A model generated the notes under the pieces. The model searched no databases, had not been told where the DNA came from, and saw only the letters and a list, made by a program, of their open reading frames with translations. Below, one piece after another: positions 7,147 through 14,759 of a DNA stretch of 20,995 bases (position 1 is its first letter; each line of letters begins with the position of its first letter). Both the position numbers and the translations under genes were made by a program. Source of the stretch: a virus; IMG/VR virus record IMGVR_UViG_3300029267_002069, positions 1-20,995 of that record; one strand, written 5' to 3'.

Positions 7147-9872
7147 TATTCTATATATCCTTTACCTATTATCTCTTCCTGAAGGAAAGAAGCAAAATCT
7201 TCTTTATCATTTTTTAAAACATCTATAAGATCTCCTGAAGATTCAGCGTTAATATTAATACTGGGAGAATAGGTTATTTCATTAGTAACATTTTTATTTA
7301 TTGTTTGCCCAGAGTTTAAAGCGTTAACTCCACCTACTCCTAAATTAGCTGTAGCTCTGGCATTAAGTACAGATTCCTGTCCTGATTCATTTACTCTAAT
7401 CATGGCATTTTTTCCTATAGGAAAGCCGCCAGATTGAAAGCCCTGCTGTTGAATCTTAGCTACCTGAGCCGCTGTAGCCGCTGTAACTAATCCAGCCTGT
7501 ATAAAATTAAATGGAGGGGGAGCAGATCCTAAAGCTCTGGTAACAGCTAAAGCTCCCTGCACTATAGCTTCTCCTTTAGCTACAGCCTTCTGTTTTCCAG
7601 CTGATAATTTTATAGCTCCTAAAACCTGAGAGAGAGTATTGATAGCTATATCAGCTGTTTCTTTTCTAGCTTCTCTTCTCTGCTCTTGAAGTTTTAAAAA
7701 TCTTTTCTCTTCTTTCTCCTGAAGCTTCCTTCTTTCATTTACTGCTTTCTGAGCTTTCTTAGCTCTCTCCTTCCTATACTTCTCTTCTATAGCTTCTTTC
7801 TTAGCTTCAAAGGATTCAATTAATACTCCCTCATCTGCATTGGCCGCTTGAAGTATAGCTTGCTTTTCCAGTACCCATAGCTGAAGCTGAGCCAGCTCCC
7901 TATCCTGGCCTTCTAAAGTCATTACATATAAATCATCTTGTAATTTTTGTGCGGCTTCTTTTGCGGCTTTAGCTTTTGCCGCCGCTTCATCATTTACAGC
8001 TTTAGCTTGTGCGGCTTTAGCGGCTTTCTGCCTAGCTAACTCCTGTTCCTTTGCTACCTGTTCAGCATTTTTCTTAGCCTGTTCAGCCTTTTCTTTTTCT
8101 TTAGCAGATAACTTATCAGTAATAGTAGCTATGGTTCTAAGCCTTCTTATAGTACTACCCTGGTTAATATCAAAAGCTTCAGTATGATTGGTAATTTCTG
8201 CAAACTCATCAGATAATTTTTTGGCTTTAATGCCAGCTTCACTTAAAGCAGTAACCCCCATGCCCATATTTATTCTAAGGGATTCCCCACTCATTCTGAT
8301 CTTACCATACTCTTCAGCTATTTGGGCGGCTCTTCTAACTCTCTTAGGATCATCCATCCAGGATATATCCATTCTTTTTTCAGCCAGCTCTTCCATGTTA
8401 CCTATGATCTTATCTACAGCCAGCCCTAAAGCTGTTAGAGACATAATGATCGGGTTTATGTTAAGAGCTTTTAGCTTTGTACCAAAAGCGGCTACTCCTA
8501 AGCCAGCTGTTTTAAAAGCTGTACCTATAGCTACTATCTTACTTACTGCCATAGCCAGTAAAAGATTTTTACCTAAAGAAACTAATGTATCAAGATGTTT
8601 AATAACCTGAGTAGCAATAACACCAGCTACCTGAGCAAAAGCCTTAGCTGAATCATTAACAGATCTTCCCAGCTCTAAAAATGTTTCTCTATTTTCTAAT
8701 ACAACCTGTTTAAGTCTGTTAACAATTTTTATAGTAAATTCTATTCTATCCTGTTTAGTAGCTCCAAAAGCTTCCCCTATAGCAATAGCTAAACCTTCCT
8801 GAGCTGATTTTAGTTTTATAGTAGCTCCAGCTACATTATCCAACATGGTATCAGCCATTCTCTGAGCTGTACCTTCAGCTCCCTGTAAAAGAGTATCAAA
8901 CTCTTTAACATTCTCAGAGCCTTTAATAAGTATGCTGGCTGATGTAGTAGCCAGTAATCCAAAGGTATCTTTAATTTGCCCTGGTGAAAGATTATGAGCC
9001 TGTAGATCTGTTAATCTTTCTGCTAATGTTCTAGTATCATCAGCAGTAAGCCCGATCATTTTTCCAGCTTGAGAGCTTGCATCTCCCAGCTGTAACATGA
9101 TCCTTCTCATAGCAGTACCAGCCATACTACCATGTATACCCTGCTGAGCTAGAGTAGCTATAGCCGCTGTAGCTTCTTCCAGGCTAAAGCCCATCTGAGC
9201 CGCTACTGGACCAGCAAACTTCATAGACTCTGAAAACTTAGCCATATCCAGAGCAGAAGATGTAAAGCTTTTAGCCATTACATCAGTTACCCTTTGAGCT
9301 TGCCCAGCATCCAGGCTAAACTGTTTTAAAGTCTGGGCTGTACTTATAGCCGCTGTAGATAAATCTACATCAGCCGCCGCCGCTATACTCAATACATCAG
9401 CAGAAGATTTAAGGATCTCATTAGTTTTTAAACCCAGCTTACCCAGCTCTACAAAAGCATCCCCAGCTTGAGAAGCTGTAAAAGCTGTAGCACTACCTAA
9501 TTGTTTAGCTTTATTTGAAAGAGCATCAAAATCATCTTGAGTAGGTTCTATAATAGCCTTAGCTCTACTCATAGTTTTTTCAAAGCCTTCAGTAGCTTCT
9601 CTGATAAGAGTTAAGCCTGATCTTAATTTCATTACCCCAGCAGTAAGACCAGCTACAGCTATAGCGGCTGGGCCAAATCTTTTAGCAAAGTTAGCTATAT
9701 CAGAGCTTACACCTTTTACTACCTTCCCCATTCCTGAAGTAGCTTTAGTGTTTTCATTAACTTTATTTTTAAGCCTGTCTGTAGACTTAGAAACATTAGC
9801 TTCCATCTCAGCAAACTTACTAGAGATGAGATCTCTTAATCTGGCTTCTACCTGGATTAATTCACTTGGCAT
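7146..9872 (-). CDS. Tail tape measure protein
   Basis: A 908-residue protein that sets tail length and serves as scaffold for tube polymerisation. A helical N-terminus (1-60) precedes a hydrophobic segment (67-83: FGPAAIAVAGLTAGVMK). A TP901-type core follows (about 95-300: FTASQAGDAFVELGKLGL, SALDMAKFSESMKFAGPVAA, GFSLEEATAAIATLAQQGI). There is a second hydrophobic region (about 428-465), a long Ala/Lys/Glu coiled coil (about 585-745), and a beta-prone end (NEITYSPSININAES). At about 0.15 nm per residue this predicts a tail near 135 nm. The start overlaps the chaperone-extension stop as TAATG, the usual gene order in siphoviruses. Ala-Ala pairs use GCC or GCG first, so no GCWGC site arises. 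Confidence 0.93.
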   Translation of the reverse strand: MPSELIQVEARLRDLISSKFAEMEANVSKSTDRLKNKVNENTKATSGMGKVVKGVSSDIANFAKRFGPAAIAVAGLTAGVMKLRSGLTLIREATEGFEKTMSRAKAIIEPTQDDFDALSNKAKQLGSATAFTASQAGDAFVELGKLGLKTNEILKSSADVLSIAAAADVDLSTAAISTAQTLKQFSLDAGQAQRVTDVMAKSFTSSALDMAKFSESMKFAGPVAAQMGFSLEEATAAIATLAQQGIHGSMAGTAMRRIMLQLGDASSQAGKMIGLTADDTRTLAERLTDLQAHNLSPGQIKDTFGLLATTSASILIKGSENVKEFDTLLQGAEGTAQRMADTMLDNVAGATIKLKSAQEGLAIAIGEAFGATKQDRIEFTIKIVNRLKQVVLENRETFLELGRSVNDSAKAFAQVAGVIATQVIKHLDTLVSLGKNLLLAMAVSKIVAIGTAFKTAGLGVAAFGTKLKALNINPIIMSLTALGLAVDKIIGNMEELAEKRMDISWMDDPKRVRRAAQIAEEYGKIRMSGESLRINMGMGVTALSEAGIKAKKLSDEFAEITNHTEAFDINQGSTIRRLRTIATITDKLSAKEKEKAEQAKKNAEQVAKEQELARQKAAKAAQAKAVNDEAAAKAKAAKEAAQKLQDDLYVMTLEGQDRELAQLQLWVLEKQAILQAANADEGVLIESFEAKKEAIEEKYRKERAKKAQKAVNERRKLQEKEEKRFLKLQEQRREARKETADIAINTLSQVLGAIKLSAGKQKAVAKGEAIVQGALAVTRALGSAPPPFNFIQAGLVTAATAAQVAKIQQQGFQSGGFPIGKNAMIRVNESGQESVLNARATANLGVGGVNALNSGQTINKNVTNEITYSPSININAESSGDLIDVLKNDKEDFASFLQEEIIGKGYIE

Positions 9873-10689
9873 TATCTCTTTATCCCTTTACTTCTGCTTC
9901 TGGCATTACCTATACTCAAATCTATTTTTTTCATTTCAGCTTCATAAATATTACATGCTTCTAAAAAAATTCTTTTCTGAGAAAAGTAATCTACTATACT
10001 AGCTCCCTGAAACCTGTTATAGAAATCATATATACTCCACCATTGAAAAATACTCTGAGGAATAAATTTATTAGGGCAATGCCAGTATATGTATGTAATG
10101 CCTTCATGTTCTTCTTTCTCTACTGGTGCTCCAGCTGGTTCTCCATTACATCCTCTAGCTTTTGCAAAAATTGGATCTGTCTTACATTTAGAGCATGGAG
10201 CAGAAGATATAATGCCAGAATGAAAGCCAGCTAAAATTCTAAACCCGCTTTTTCCTCTTCATTTAAACATGATTCAGTATTGATAGCTTCCAAAAGCTCC
10301 AGCTGTAGCTCCTGAGAAAGTCTATGTAAACATGCATCTGAAATCTGGCCTTCTTCATCCTTTTCAAAAGGGATCACTTTGCCAGACTTATCTTTATAAT
10401 TTTTCCATTCCAGTAAATGGTTTTTCAGGATCATCAGCCTTAAGTTAGCTGTATTAGTTCTAGCGTTATTACCTTCCCCAGTAAGATCTATCAGAAGATT
10501 ATCTTCAGCATCAGCCCAGTCTTTAGCATCTCTGTTAGAGAATTTAAAAAGCGGCCACTCTTCTTTAGGAGTATTCAGCCTGAAAAGATCTGGAGTCCAT
10601 ATAAAAACAGACTTAGGAGAATATCCCCTAAGCTTATTTAATTTTTCCTGTAATTCTGGAGTTAATTTTTTATTAACTATTGTATTCAT
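9872..10689 (-). CDS. Tail assembly chaperone, -1 frameshift fusion (GT-like), about 272 aa
   Basis: Downstream of the 152 aa chaperone gene, the -1 frame stays open to a TAA at 9872-9874, directly at the tape-measure start. It has no usable start codon near its beginning. Ribosomes slipping back one base at GGGTTTA (10246-10240) would add 122 residues after residue 150. The added part contains Cys at extension positions 16, 19, 31 and 55 (PCSKC, GCNG, WHCPN), followed by an aromatic segment (FQWWSIYDFYNRF), and looks like a genuine protein. This matches the lambda gpG/gpGT arrangement, in which the longer product binds the tape measure and recruits tail-tube protein. The coordinates span both frames; the extension alone covers 9872-10240. 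Confidence 0.85.
10231..10689 (-). CDS. Tail assembly chaperone, short form (G-like)
   Basis: A 152-residue soluble protein placed just before the tape measure, where the gpG-type chaperone is expected. It is mostly helical, with LTPELQEKLNKLRGY near the N-terminus, a central WPLFKFSNRDAKDWADAED, and an acidic C-terminus ending NEEEKAGLEF. A good SD (AAAGGAG) precedes the ATG at 10689. The last 30 nt overlap the -1 frame of the extension and carry the slippery heptamer, so most ribosomes should stop here and a minority should continue into the fusion. Identity rests on position, length and the frameshift signal rather than on a sequence motif. Confidence 0.85.
   Translation of the reverse strand: MNTIVNKKLTPELQEKLNKLRGYSPKSVFIWTPDLFRLNTPKEEWPLFKFSNRDAKDWADAEDNLLIDLTGEGNNARTNTANLRLMILKNHLLEWKNYKDKSGKVIPFEKDEEGQISDACLHRLSQELQLELLEAINTESCLNEEEKAGLEF
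10240..10246 (-). promoter_or_regulatory. Programmed -1 frameshift slippery heptamer GGGTTTA
   Basis: Read on the minus strand, this is G GGT TTA in the chaperone frame, a canonical X XXY YYZ heptamer, three codons before the TAG at 10231-10233. In the -1 frame the region is closed by TGA at 10261-10259, so a shift must occur in about the next 28 nt, where this heptamer lies. An SD-like AGAGGA sits a few bases upstream, which may stimulate slippage as in dnaX. No strong downstream hairpin was seen. Confidence 0.85.
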
Positions 10690-10717
10690 GTTTGGCTCCT
10701 TTTGTTATGTATGTATG

Positions 10718-11563
10718 CTAATCTGTTACTACATGCCCTTGAATTACTACATTAAATTTTTCCAGCCCATCCATATCATCCTGAAGCAGGATCTGAAACT
10801 CATCATCTGTAGTACCTATTAATCTTATAGTAACTCCATTTTTAGATTGGCCAGCAAATGTACGTCTACCTCTTATAGCGTTAGATCCTCCACCAGCTTT
10901 ATCAGAGTATGTTACATCATACATATGCTGAGCCAGATCCCCATTAGTAGCCGCTGAAAAAATATTTAGTACACTACCATTATTTACTCTAAAAACAATA
11001 CCTTTAGCCAGAGCAGTTTGATCCCCGAATTTAGCATCATCCATAGCTCCAGATCCCTGTATGTATACGATCATCCTGGTAATATCCCAATCTACAGAAT
11101 CTGGCGGCTCTACATGAGCCTGTACTATACCACCAGAGGCATCTATGTTTAAGCTATCTGATCCTATTCTTACAACTTGATTAACAGGAAAGATAGTATC
11201 TAAAGGAGTATCCAGAAAAGCAGTATCATTACTAATACTGGTAATCTTACCTTCATAATATCTTCTGGCAGTTTTCATGTATACTAAATGCCCTGTATTC
11301 ATACTGGAAGTATCCGCTACTACTATAAATACAGAATCTATAACACTAGCCGCTGTAATAGAAGTAGTGTCTATATCTCTATGTACATGATAATCTACTA
11401 TAGCAGAATGTTGATCCTGTATGTTTACTGCCATAGCTCCATTAGATTCTATATCTAAATAAGCTCCATTAGTATCTCTTATGGCAATAGCCCCATATCT
11501 GGGAGTAATGCCATAAGAAAAGGAGAGCAAAAACAGTAATATAGTTATGAAAAATGTTTTCAT
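10718..11563 (-). CDS. Beta-rich structural-cluster protein with Sec-type signal peptide
   Basis: I start at the ATG at 11563, which has AAGGAG 6 nt upstream. The frame is open further up, into the tail-tube gene, but without a good SD. The 281 aa product begins MKTFFITILLFLLSFSYG, a typical signal peptide, with no lipobox Cys. The mature part is beta-rich: GAIAIRDTNGAYLDIESNGA; FLDTPLDTIFPVNQVVRIG; DWDITRMIVYIQGSGAMDD; a TFAGQSKNGVTIRLIG segment; and the end FNVVIQGHVVTD. I recall similar unnamed proteins, which read like tail or virion components, in other phage structural clusters. An export signal on a protein between the tail-tube and chaperone genes is unexpected. It could be a secreted or surface factor, or a virion protein whose N-terminus is later removed. 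Function is unassigned. Confidence 0.75.
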   Translation of the reverse strand: MKTFFITILLFLLSFSYGITPRYGAIAIRDTNGAYLDIESNGAMAVNIQDQHSAIVDYHVHRDIDTTSITAASVIDSVFIVVADTSSMNTGHLVYMKTARRYYEGKITSISNDTAFLDTPLDTIFPVNQVVRIGSDSLNIDASGGIVQAHVEPPDSVDWDITRMIVYIQGSGAMDDAKFGDQTALAKGIVFRVNNGSVLNIFSAATNGDLAQHMYDVTYSDKAGGGSNAIRGRRTFAGQSKNGVTIRLIGTTDDEFQILLQDDMDGLEKFNVVIQGHVVTD

Positions 11564-11574
11564 TTTATTCTCCT
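11564..11574 (-). promoter_or_regulatory. Strong SD deciding the start of the signal-peptide gene
   Basis: AGGAG (11574-11570) with a 6-nt spacer precedes the ATG at 11563. It is the reason to prefer the 281 aa product over a longer frame that would extend into the tail-tube gene. Confidence 0.8.
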
Positions 11575-11585
11575 TATGTATATGA

Positions 11586-12596
11586 TCAAGTTTTTGCTCC
11601 CTGGAGCAGTTCAAAAGAATCATTACCAGATGAGCCTTTATGAAGCCTGAAAGTTTCTTCAAAGATCCTAGCTTCATCTCTTTCTCCCCTGGCTACAGTA
11701 CTCTTCTGAGCTGTAGGAGCATCTAACCTAAGTACAGGAGTAGATCCCAGTACAATAGCTACAGCTCCAGTAGTACCAGCTACCCAATCTGCATATACAG
11801 ATTCAGTAGCTACCAGCTCAGCTATAGGATCTATATTCAGGGTAGTTTCTCTGGATCCTATGTATGCTCCTTTAATTCCTGAATCTTCTGTAGCACATGT
11901 CCAGAGATTAACAGAGTTACCAGTATTAATCTCAAACTTAGAGATACATTGGGATACTCCCCCTACAGTAACTGTAGCTCCCAGTACTGAAGGCGGCTGT
12001 ACAGAAGATACACCAGTAGGAACCAGAGCTACAGGAGCCGCTACATCAGCTACACTCTCTATAGATCCCTGAAATTCAAAATTCATTTGTATAGGCTCTC
12101 CAGCATCCCCTATAAGGAATGTTACATTACCCATACATCCTACCATAGTAGTAACCATCTGTTTATTAAGATCAGCGGCCACTCCTGAAGAATAAACTTC
12201 AAAAGCTTTAAAAGTCATTGGAGTATGAGTATAATCTTTATGTGGCCTCCAGCTTATACCATCTACAGCAGATCCTACAGCTACTTCAGCTCCACCATCC
12301 CAGCCAGTAGCATAGAATCCACAAGCTTGTAAAAACTTACTCCATTTAGGCTCATCAGTAGCAGAGCTTCCAGGATTTAAGCAAGTCATAAAAGAACAGG
12401 AAGCAGACTGTTTACCCATTACTGAAGGAGAAGAATCTAATGTACCATCAGCCAGCTTTCTCTGAAACTCTGCTACATTTTCAGACCACTCCAAATTTTC
12501 TACTTCTATATCAAAGTTAGCTGAAGCTATTGTTTCTTCAGCATAAGCTGGATCTTCTATAGCTCCTACTAATTGGGCCTTTTGTGCTACAAACAT
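11586..12596 (-). CDS. Major tail (tube) protein
   Basis: A 336-residue protein placed after the tail terminator and before the chaperones, as expected for the tail-tube subunit. The N-terminal part carries DIEVENLEWSENVAEFQRKL, then GTLDSSPSVMGKQSASCSF and PKWSKFLQACGFY, a pattern I associate with phage tail-tube proteins. The middle contains FEFQGSIESV, and the rest is beta-rich. It has one of the strongest ribosome sites in the window (AGGAG, 7 nt spacer), consistent with a protein needed in hundreds of copies. Residues near the C-terminus (ARGERDEARIFEETFRLHKG) fit the last strand of tube folds. No Ig-like extra domain is obvious. Confidence 0.82.
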   Translation of the reverse strand: MFVAQKAQLVGAIEDPAYAEETIASANFDIEVENLEWSENVAEFQRKLADGTLDSSPSVMGKQSASCSFMTCLNPGSSATDEPKWSKFLQACGFYATGWDGGAEVAVGSAVDGISWRPHKDYTHTPMTFKAFEVYSSGVAADLNKQMVTTMVGCMGNVTFLIGDAGEPIQMNFEFQGSIESVADVAAPVALVPTGVSSVQPPSVLGATVTVGGVSQCISKFEINTGNSVNLWTCATEDSGIKGAYIGSRETTLNIDPIAELVATESVYADWVAGTTGAVAIVLGSTPVLRLDAPTAQKSTVARGERDEARIFEETFRLHKGSSGNDSFELLQGAKT

Positions 12597-12608
12597 TTTA
12601 TTTCTCCT
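12597..12608 (-). promoter_or_regulatory. Strong SD leader of the tail-tube gene
   Basis: AGGAG (12608-12604) with a 7-nt AT-rich spacer, inside an A-rich run on the minus strand. It matches the leader type of the capsid gene. Confidence 0.8.
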
Positions 12609-12632
12609 TTTTTTATTTTAAGATTTTTTCTT

Positions 12633-12851
12633 TTAGTCTGATGTATATTCACTTGTATCTTCAGAAGAGCTTTCAGAAATTTCTTCTATAGGATCTGGCT
12701 CTGGTTCTGGCTCTGGTTCTGGAGCTTCCAGGCTTTCTACAGACTCATGAATTTTTCTATAAATATCATCTGATACATCCAGGATAGATCCGCCATAATG
12801 ATTAACACCTTTTAAGGTAAGGATCTTAGTAGTTTTTACTCTTACTTTCAT
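12633..12851 (-). CDS. Small protein with acidic Glu-Pro tail, 72 aa
   Basis: A 72-residue protein with a good SD (TAGGAG) before the ATG at 12851. Residues 1-42 form a compact basic/beta segment (KVRVKTTKILTLKGVNHYGG; VSDDIYRKIHESVESLE). From about residue 43 the sequence becomes acidic and repetitive: EPEPEPEPDP followed by Ser/Glu/Thr. The N-terminal half resembles small phage proteins with an SH3-like fold that often lie near neck genes; the tail is disordered. It is located between tail terminator and tail tube. No function is assigned. Confidence 0.7.
   Translation of the reverse strand: MKVRVKTTKILTLKGVNHYGGSILDVSDDIYRKIHESVESLEAPEPEPEPEPDPIEEISESSSEDTSEYTSD
12691..12726. repeat. Six-base repeat (GGYTCT type) encoding the Glu-Pro tail
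   Basis: Two perfect copies of GGCTCTGGTTCT (12697-12708 and 12709-12720) are flanked by imperfect six-base units. Together they encode the alternating Glu-Pro residues of the 72 aa protein. The block can change length by slippage without shifting frame. Confidence 0.8.
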
Positions 12852-12863
12852 GGCACTCTCCTA

Positions 12864-13373
12864 TTAATAAAGTGAAGTAGGATCACTTCTTTTCTGCCTA
12901 AATTTTACATCCATAGTAAAGGTAAGCCCAAACTGATCTTTATGATCCATAATATCAAAAATGGTAGTGTTTACTGGAAGAGCTATAAGAGCTGTACCTT
13001 CCAGATTCCCAGCTGTATCTGTCATACTATAAGCTGGATTTCCTCCCCATACATCATCACAAAATCTAACCTCTATATCTGCCATAAGGTTAATTAACAG
13101 ATCATCCCTGATCCTTACTTCTGCTTCTTCCATGTATACATCCAGTAAAAATCGAGTAGTTTTCATCAGCTTGCCAGCTTCATTATTTTCTGGATTTAGA
13201 TAAACAGTATCACTACTGATTACATTAACAGCTGGAAACTGTTCTATATTTTCTAATGATACATCCCCTTTATTTACTTCTCTTATATCTGTTAAATATC
13301 CATTAGCTACAGTAATATCCTGGATCATTTCTACGATCTTATTATGGATCACTCTCTGTACTACTTCAGGCAT
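12864..13373 (-). CDS. Probable tail terminator protein
   Basis: A 169-residue protein that begins at TAATG with the preceding stop. The N-terminal helix (EVVQRVIHNKIVEMIQDITV) is followed by an alpha/beta domain containing NIEQFPAVNVISSD, TTRFLLDVYMEE and IRDDLLINLMADIEVRF, and later FGLTFTMDVKFRQKR. This helix-then-beta layout, with a conserved-looking FPAV motif and a DVYME strand, is typical of tail terminators that cap the tail tube and join it to the head. Position between the gp10-like gene and the tail-tube gene supports this. No direct family motif is decisive. Confidence 0.7.
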   Translation of the reverse strand: MPEVVQRVIHNKIVEMIQDITVANGYLTDIREVNKGDVSLENIEQFPAVNVISSDTVYLNPENNEAGKLMKTTRFLLDVYMEEAEVRIRDDLLINLMADIEVRFCDDVWGGNPAYSMTDTAGNLEGTALIALPVNTTIFDIMDHKDQFGLTFTMDVKFRQKRSDPTSLY

Positions 13374-13855
13374 TATCTATACACCTTCAAAGCTTCATTA
13401 ATTCCAGCCGCTCTAAAAGCCCTTCCTTCTCTTTTGAAAGATCCTACTATATCTGTTCTCTTCACTAATACTACTCTTTTAGTTCTTATAAATCTTCCAT
13501 CATCAGCTCTGAAAGTCATATAAGGTTTATTAGTTGGCCTAAGTACTTTTCTTCTACCACTCTTATCATGGTTAGGTATGTATATTCTAGCTGGGTTAGA
13601 AGGATTTATAAAAATTCTCTGCACTACATCAAAGCCTTCTCTTCTAGTTCTGCTCTGTAAAGCTCTAGCGGCATTACCAGATTTCCGCTTTAATCCTGGC
13701 CTTCCTGAAAACTGCTCTCTTACAATTTTGGCTATAAGAAGCTGAGCACCTAAAGCCCAGTTTTTAGCTACTGCACTAAAAAATTTTTTATTCTTAGCAT
13801 TAAAATGCTGGAATACTTCCCTAGCTCCTTTTATTGTAAATCTCATCTCAGCCAT
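13373..13855 (-). CDS. HK97 gp10-like head-tail joining/neck protein
   Basis: A basic 160-residue protein with the pattern I associate with gp10-like neck proteins: an N-terminal helix, then QFSGRPGLKRKSGNAARALQ (about 48-67), FDVVQRIFINPS, YIPNHDKSGR and PYMTFRADDGRFIRTKRVV. These read like the FxGRxGxxxRTG, Y.H..G and F..dG elements of the family. It starts 2 nt after the connector stop (TAG) and ends with TAATG into the tail terminator. The high Arg/Lys content fits contact with DNA or the connector ring. A stopper or completion role is possible; the family assignment is from pattern memory. Confidence 0.65.
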   Translation of the reverse strand: MAEMRFTIKGAREVFQHFNAKNKKFFSAVAKNWALGAQLLIAKIVREQFSGRPGLKRKSGNAARALQSRTRREGFDVVQRIFINPSNPARIYIPNHDKSGRRKVLRPTNKPYMTFRADDGRFIRTKRVVLVKRTDIVGSFKREGRAFRAAGINEALKVYR

Positions 13856-13857
13856 AT

Positions 13858-14682
13858 CTATACATGTATGTTTCTATACCTATCCAGAATAGAAGCTACT
13901 TCAGGTAAAAATTCATGTTCAAACTTATTCGCCCTTCTACTTTGGGATCCCCTGGAAGTAGAAAAGTTTTCATAATCCCCTCTATGATCATTCATGTATC
14001 TGATCTCAAGCTCACAAGCTACAGTAAGATCTGTATATTCTTCAGCTATACATCTTACATCAGCTGAAGCTATGTCAGCAGTTTGATCAGCTGTTTTAGA
14101 TCCTGTCTCAGTAGCACTTCCAGCTATCTGTTCTCCTACTTCAAATCTTCCATATAAAACTTCTATAACTATGGTAGTAAGAGTTTTACTTATAACATAA
14201 CCCATAGCTCCTGAAGTTTGCCCTTCAGCAAAAACCCCAGCTACAAAAGCTTCTGATCCTTCATTCTCAATAGTGAAAGTAGATTGAGTACCTGAAGCGG
14301 CTAAGCCGCCAGTATATACTACTTCCAGCCCTCTTTTAGCTGGGATAACTGGAGTTTGTAAACATATAGATCTTTCCTGAGATCCTATGTATGTATCTGA
14401 TTCTGTAGTTTCAGATCCAGTAAACTCTCCTGTACTATCAGACTTAACAGAAGTTAAAACAGTTATAGGGAAATTCCTTACAGGATATTCTATAGTTTTA
14501 GGCAAAGTATCAAAATATTCTGTATGGCTTTTCAGCTCCAGATCCCTGTTAAGGTACTCTTCTATTTTCCTGGAGATAGCTGGAATCCAGCTTAAAAATT
14601 TCCGCTTATTTACAGCATCATCTGTAAGGGGAGTATTCCCCCCTAAAAAATATCTAGCTCTTCTCCAGCTTGTAAGATTCAT
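13858..14682 (-). CDS. Head-tail connector (gp6-like) with inserted beta domain
   Basis: A 274-residue protein. The N-terminal part is the alpha-helical core of gp6-like connectors (DDAVNKRKFLSWIPAISRKIEEYLNRD, about 21-47), followed by PVRNFPITVLTSVKSD and a strand ending VVYTGGLA (121-128). The helical C-terminal part (ACELEIRYMNDHRG, EFLPEVASILDRYRNI) completes the core. Between them, about residues 132-203 form an extra beta-rich segment with GQTSGAMGYVISKT and GRFEVGEQIAGSATETG, a motif I associate with surface modules on phage structural proteins. The family is usually shorter, so the insertion explains the length. AAGGAG lies 8 nt before the ATG, outside the upstream stem-loop. Confidence 0.75.
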   Translation of the reverse strand: MNLTSWRRARYFLGGNTPLTDDAVNKRKFLSWIPAISRKIEEYLNRDLELKSHTEYFDTLPKTIEYPVRNFPITVLTSVKSDSTGEFTGSETTESDTYIGSQERSICLQTPVIPAKRGLEVVYTGGLAASGTQSTFTIENEGSEAFVAGVFAEGQTSGAMGYVISKTLTTIVIEVLYGRFEVGEQIAGSATETGSKTADQTADIASADVRCIAEEYTDLTVACELEIRYMNDHRGDYENFSTSRGSQSRRANKFEHEFLPEVASILDRYRNIHV

Positions 14683-14703
14683 TTACTCAGCTCCTTTAAG
14701 GAA

Positions 14704-14745
14704 GGGAGCAGATACATATAAATTAACCAGGATGTATCTGCTCCC
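14704..14745 (-). other. Perfect 14-bp stem-loop in the 77-nt gap before the connector gene
   Basis: GGGAGCAGATACAT (14704-14717) is the exact reverse complement of 14732-14745, with a 14-nt loop. The arms lie between the stop of the 153 aa gene at 14760 and the connector start at 14682. There is no run of T after either arm on either strand, so it is not a classic intrinsic terminator. On the minus strand, AAGGAG follows the stem and stays single-stranded. It may act as an attenuator, processing site or 3'-end stabiliser. Confidence 0.8.
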
Positions 14746-14759
14746 AGGTATGGCAGTTA

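Noticed and set aside
8188-8610. 140-codon open frame on the + strand
   Set aside because: It lies antisense within the tape-measure gene, and its composition is that of the complementary Ala/Leu-rich reading. No SD or operon context supports it. The same holds for the other + strand frames, for example 14387-14839, 17260-17691 and 16508-16924.
11564-11677. Longer N-terminus for the signal-peptide gene (319 aa)
   Set aside because: It would overlap the tail-tube gene by about 90 nt and has no good SD, while 11563 has AAGGAG and gives a clean signal peptide.
14704-14745. Intrinsic terminator
   Set aside because: The stem is strong but no T run follows on either strand, and the operon seems to continue; it is listed as a stem-loop only.
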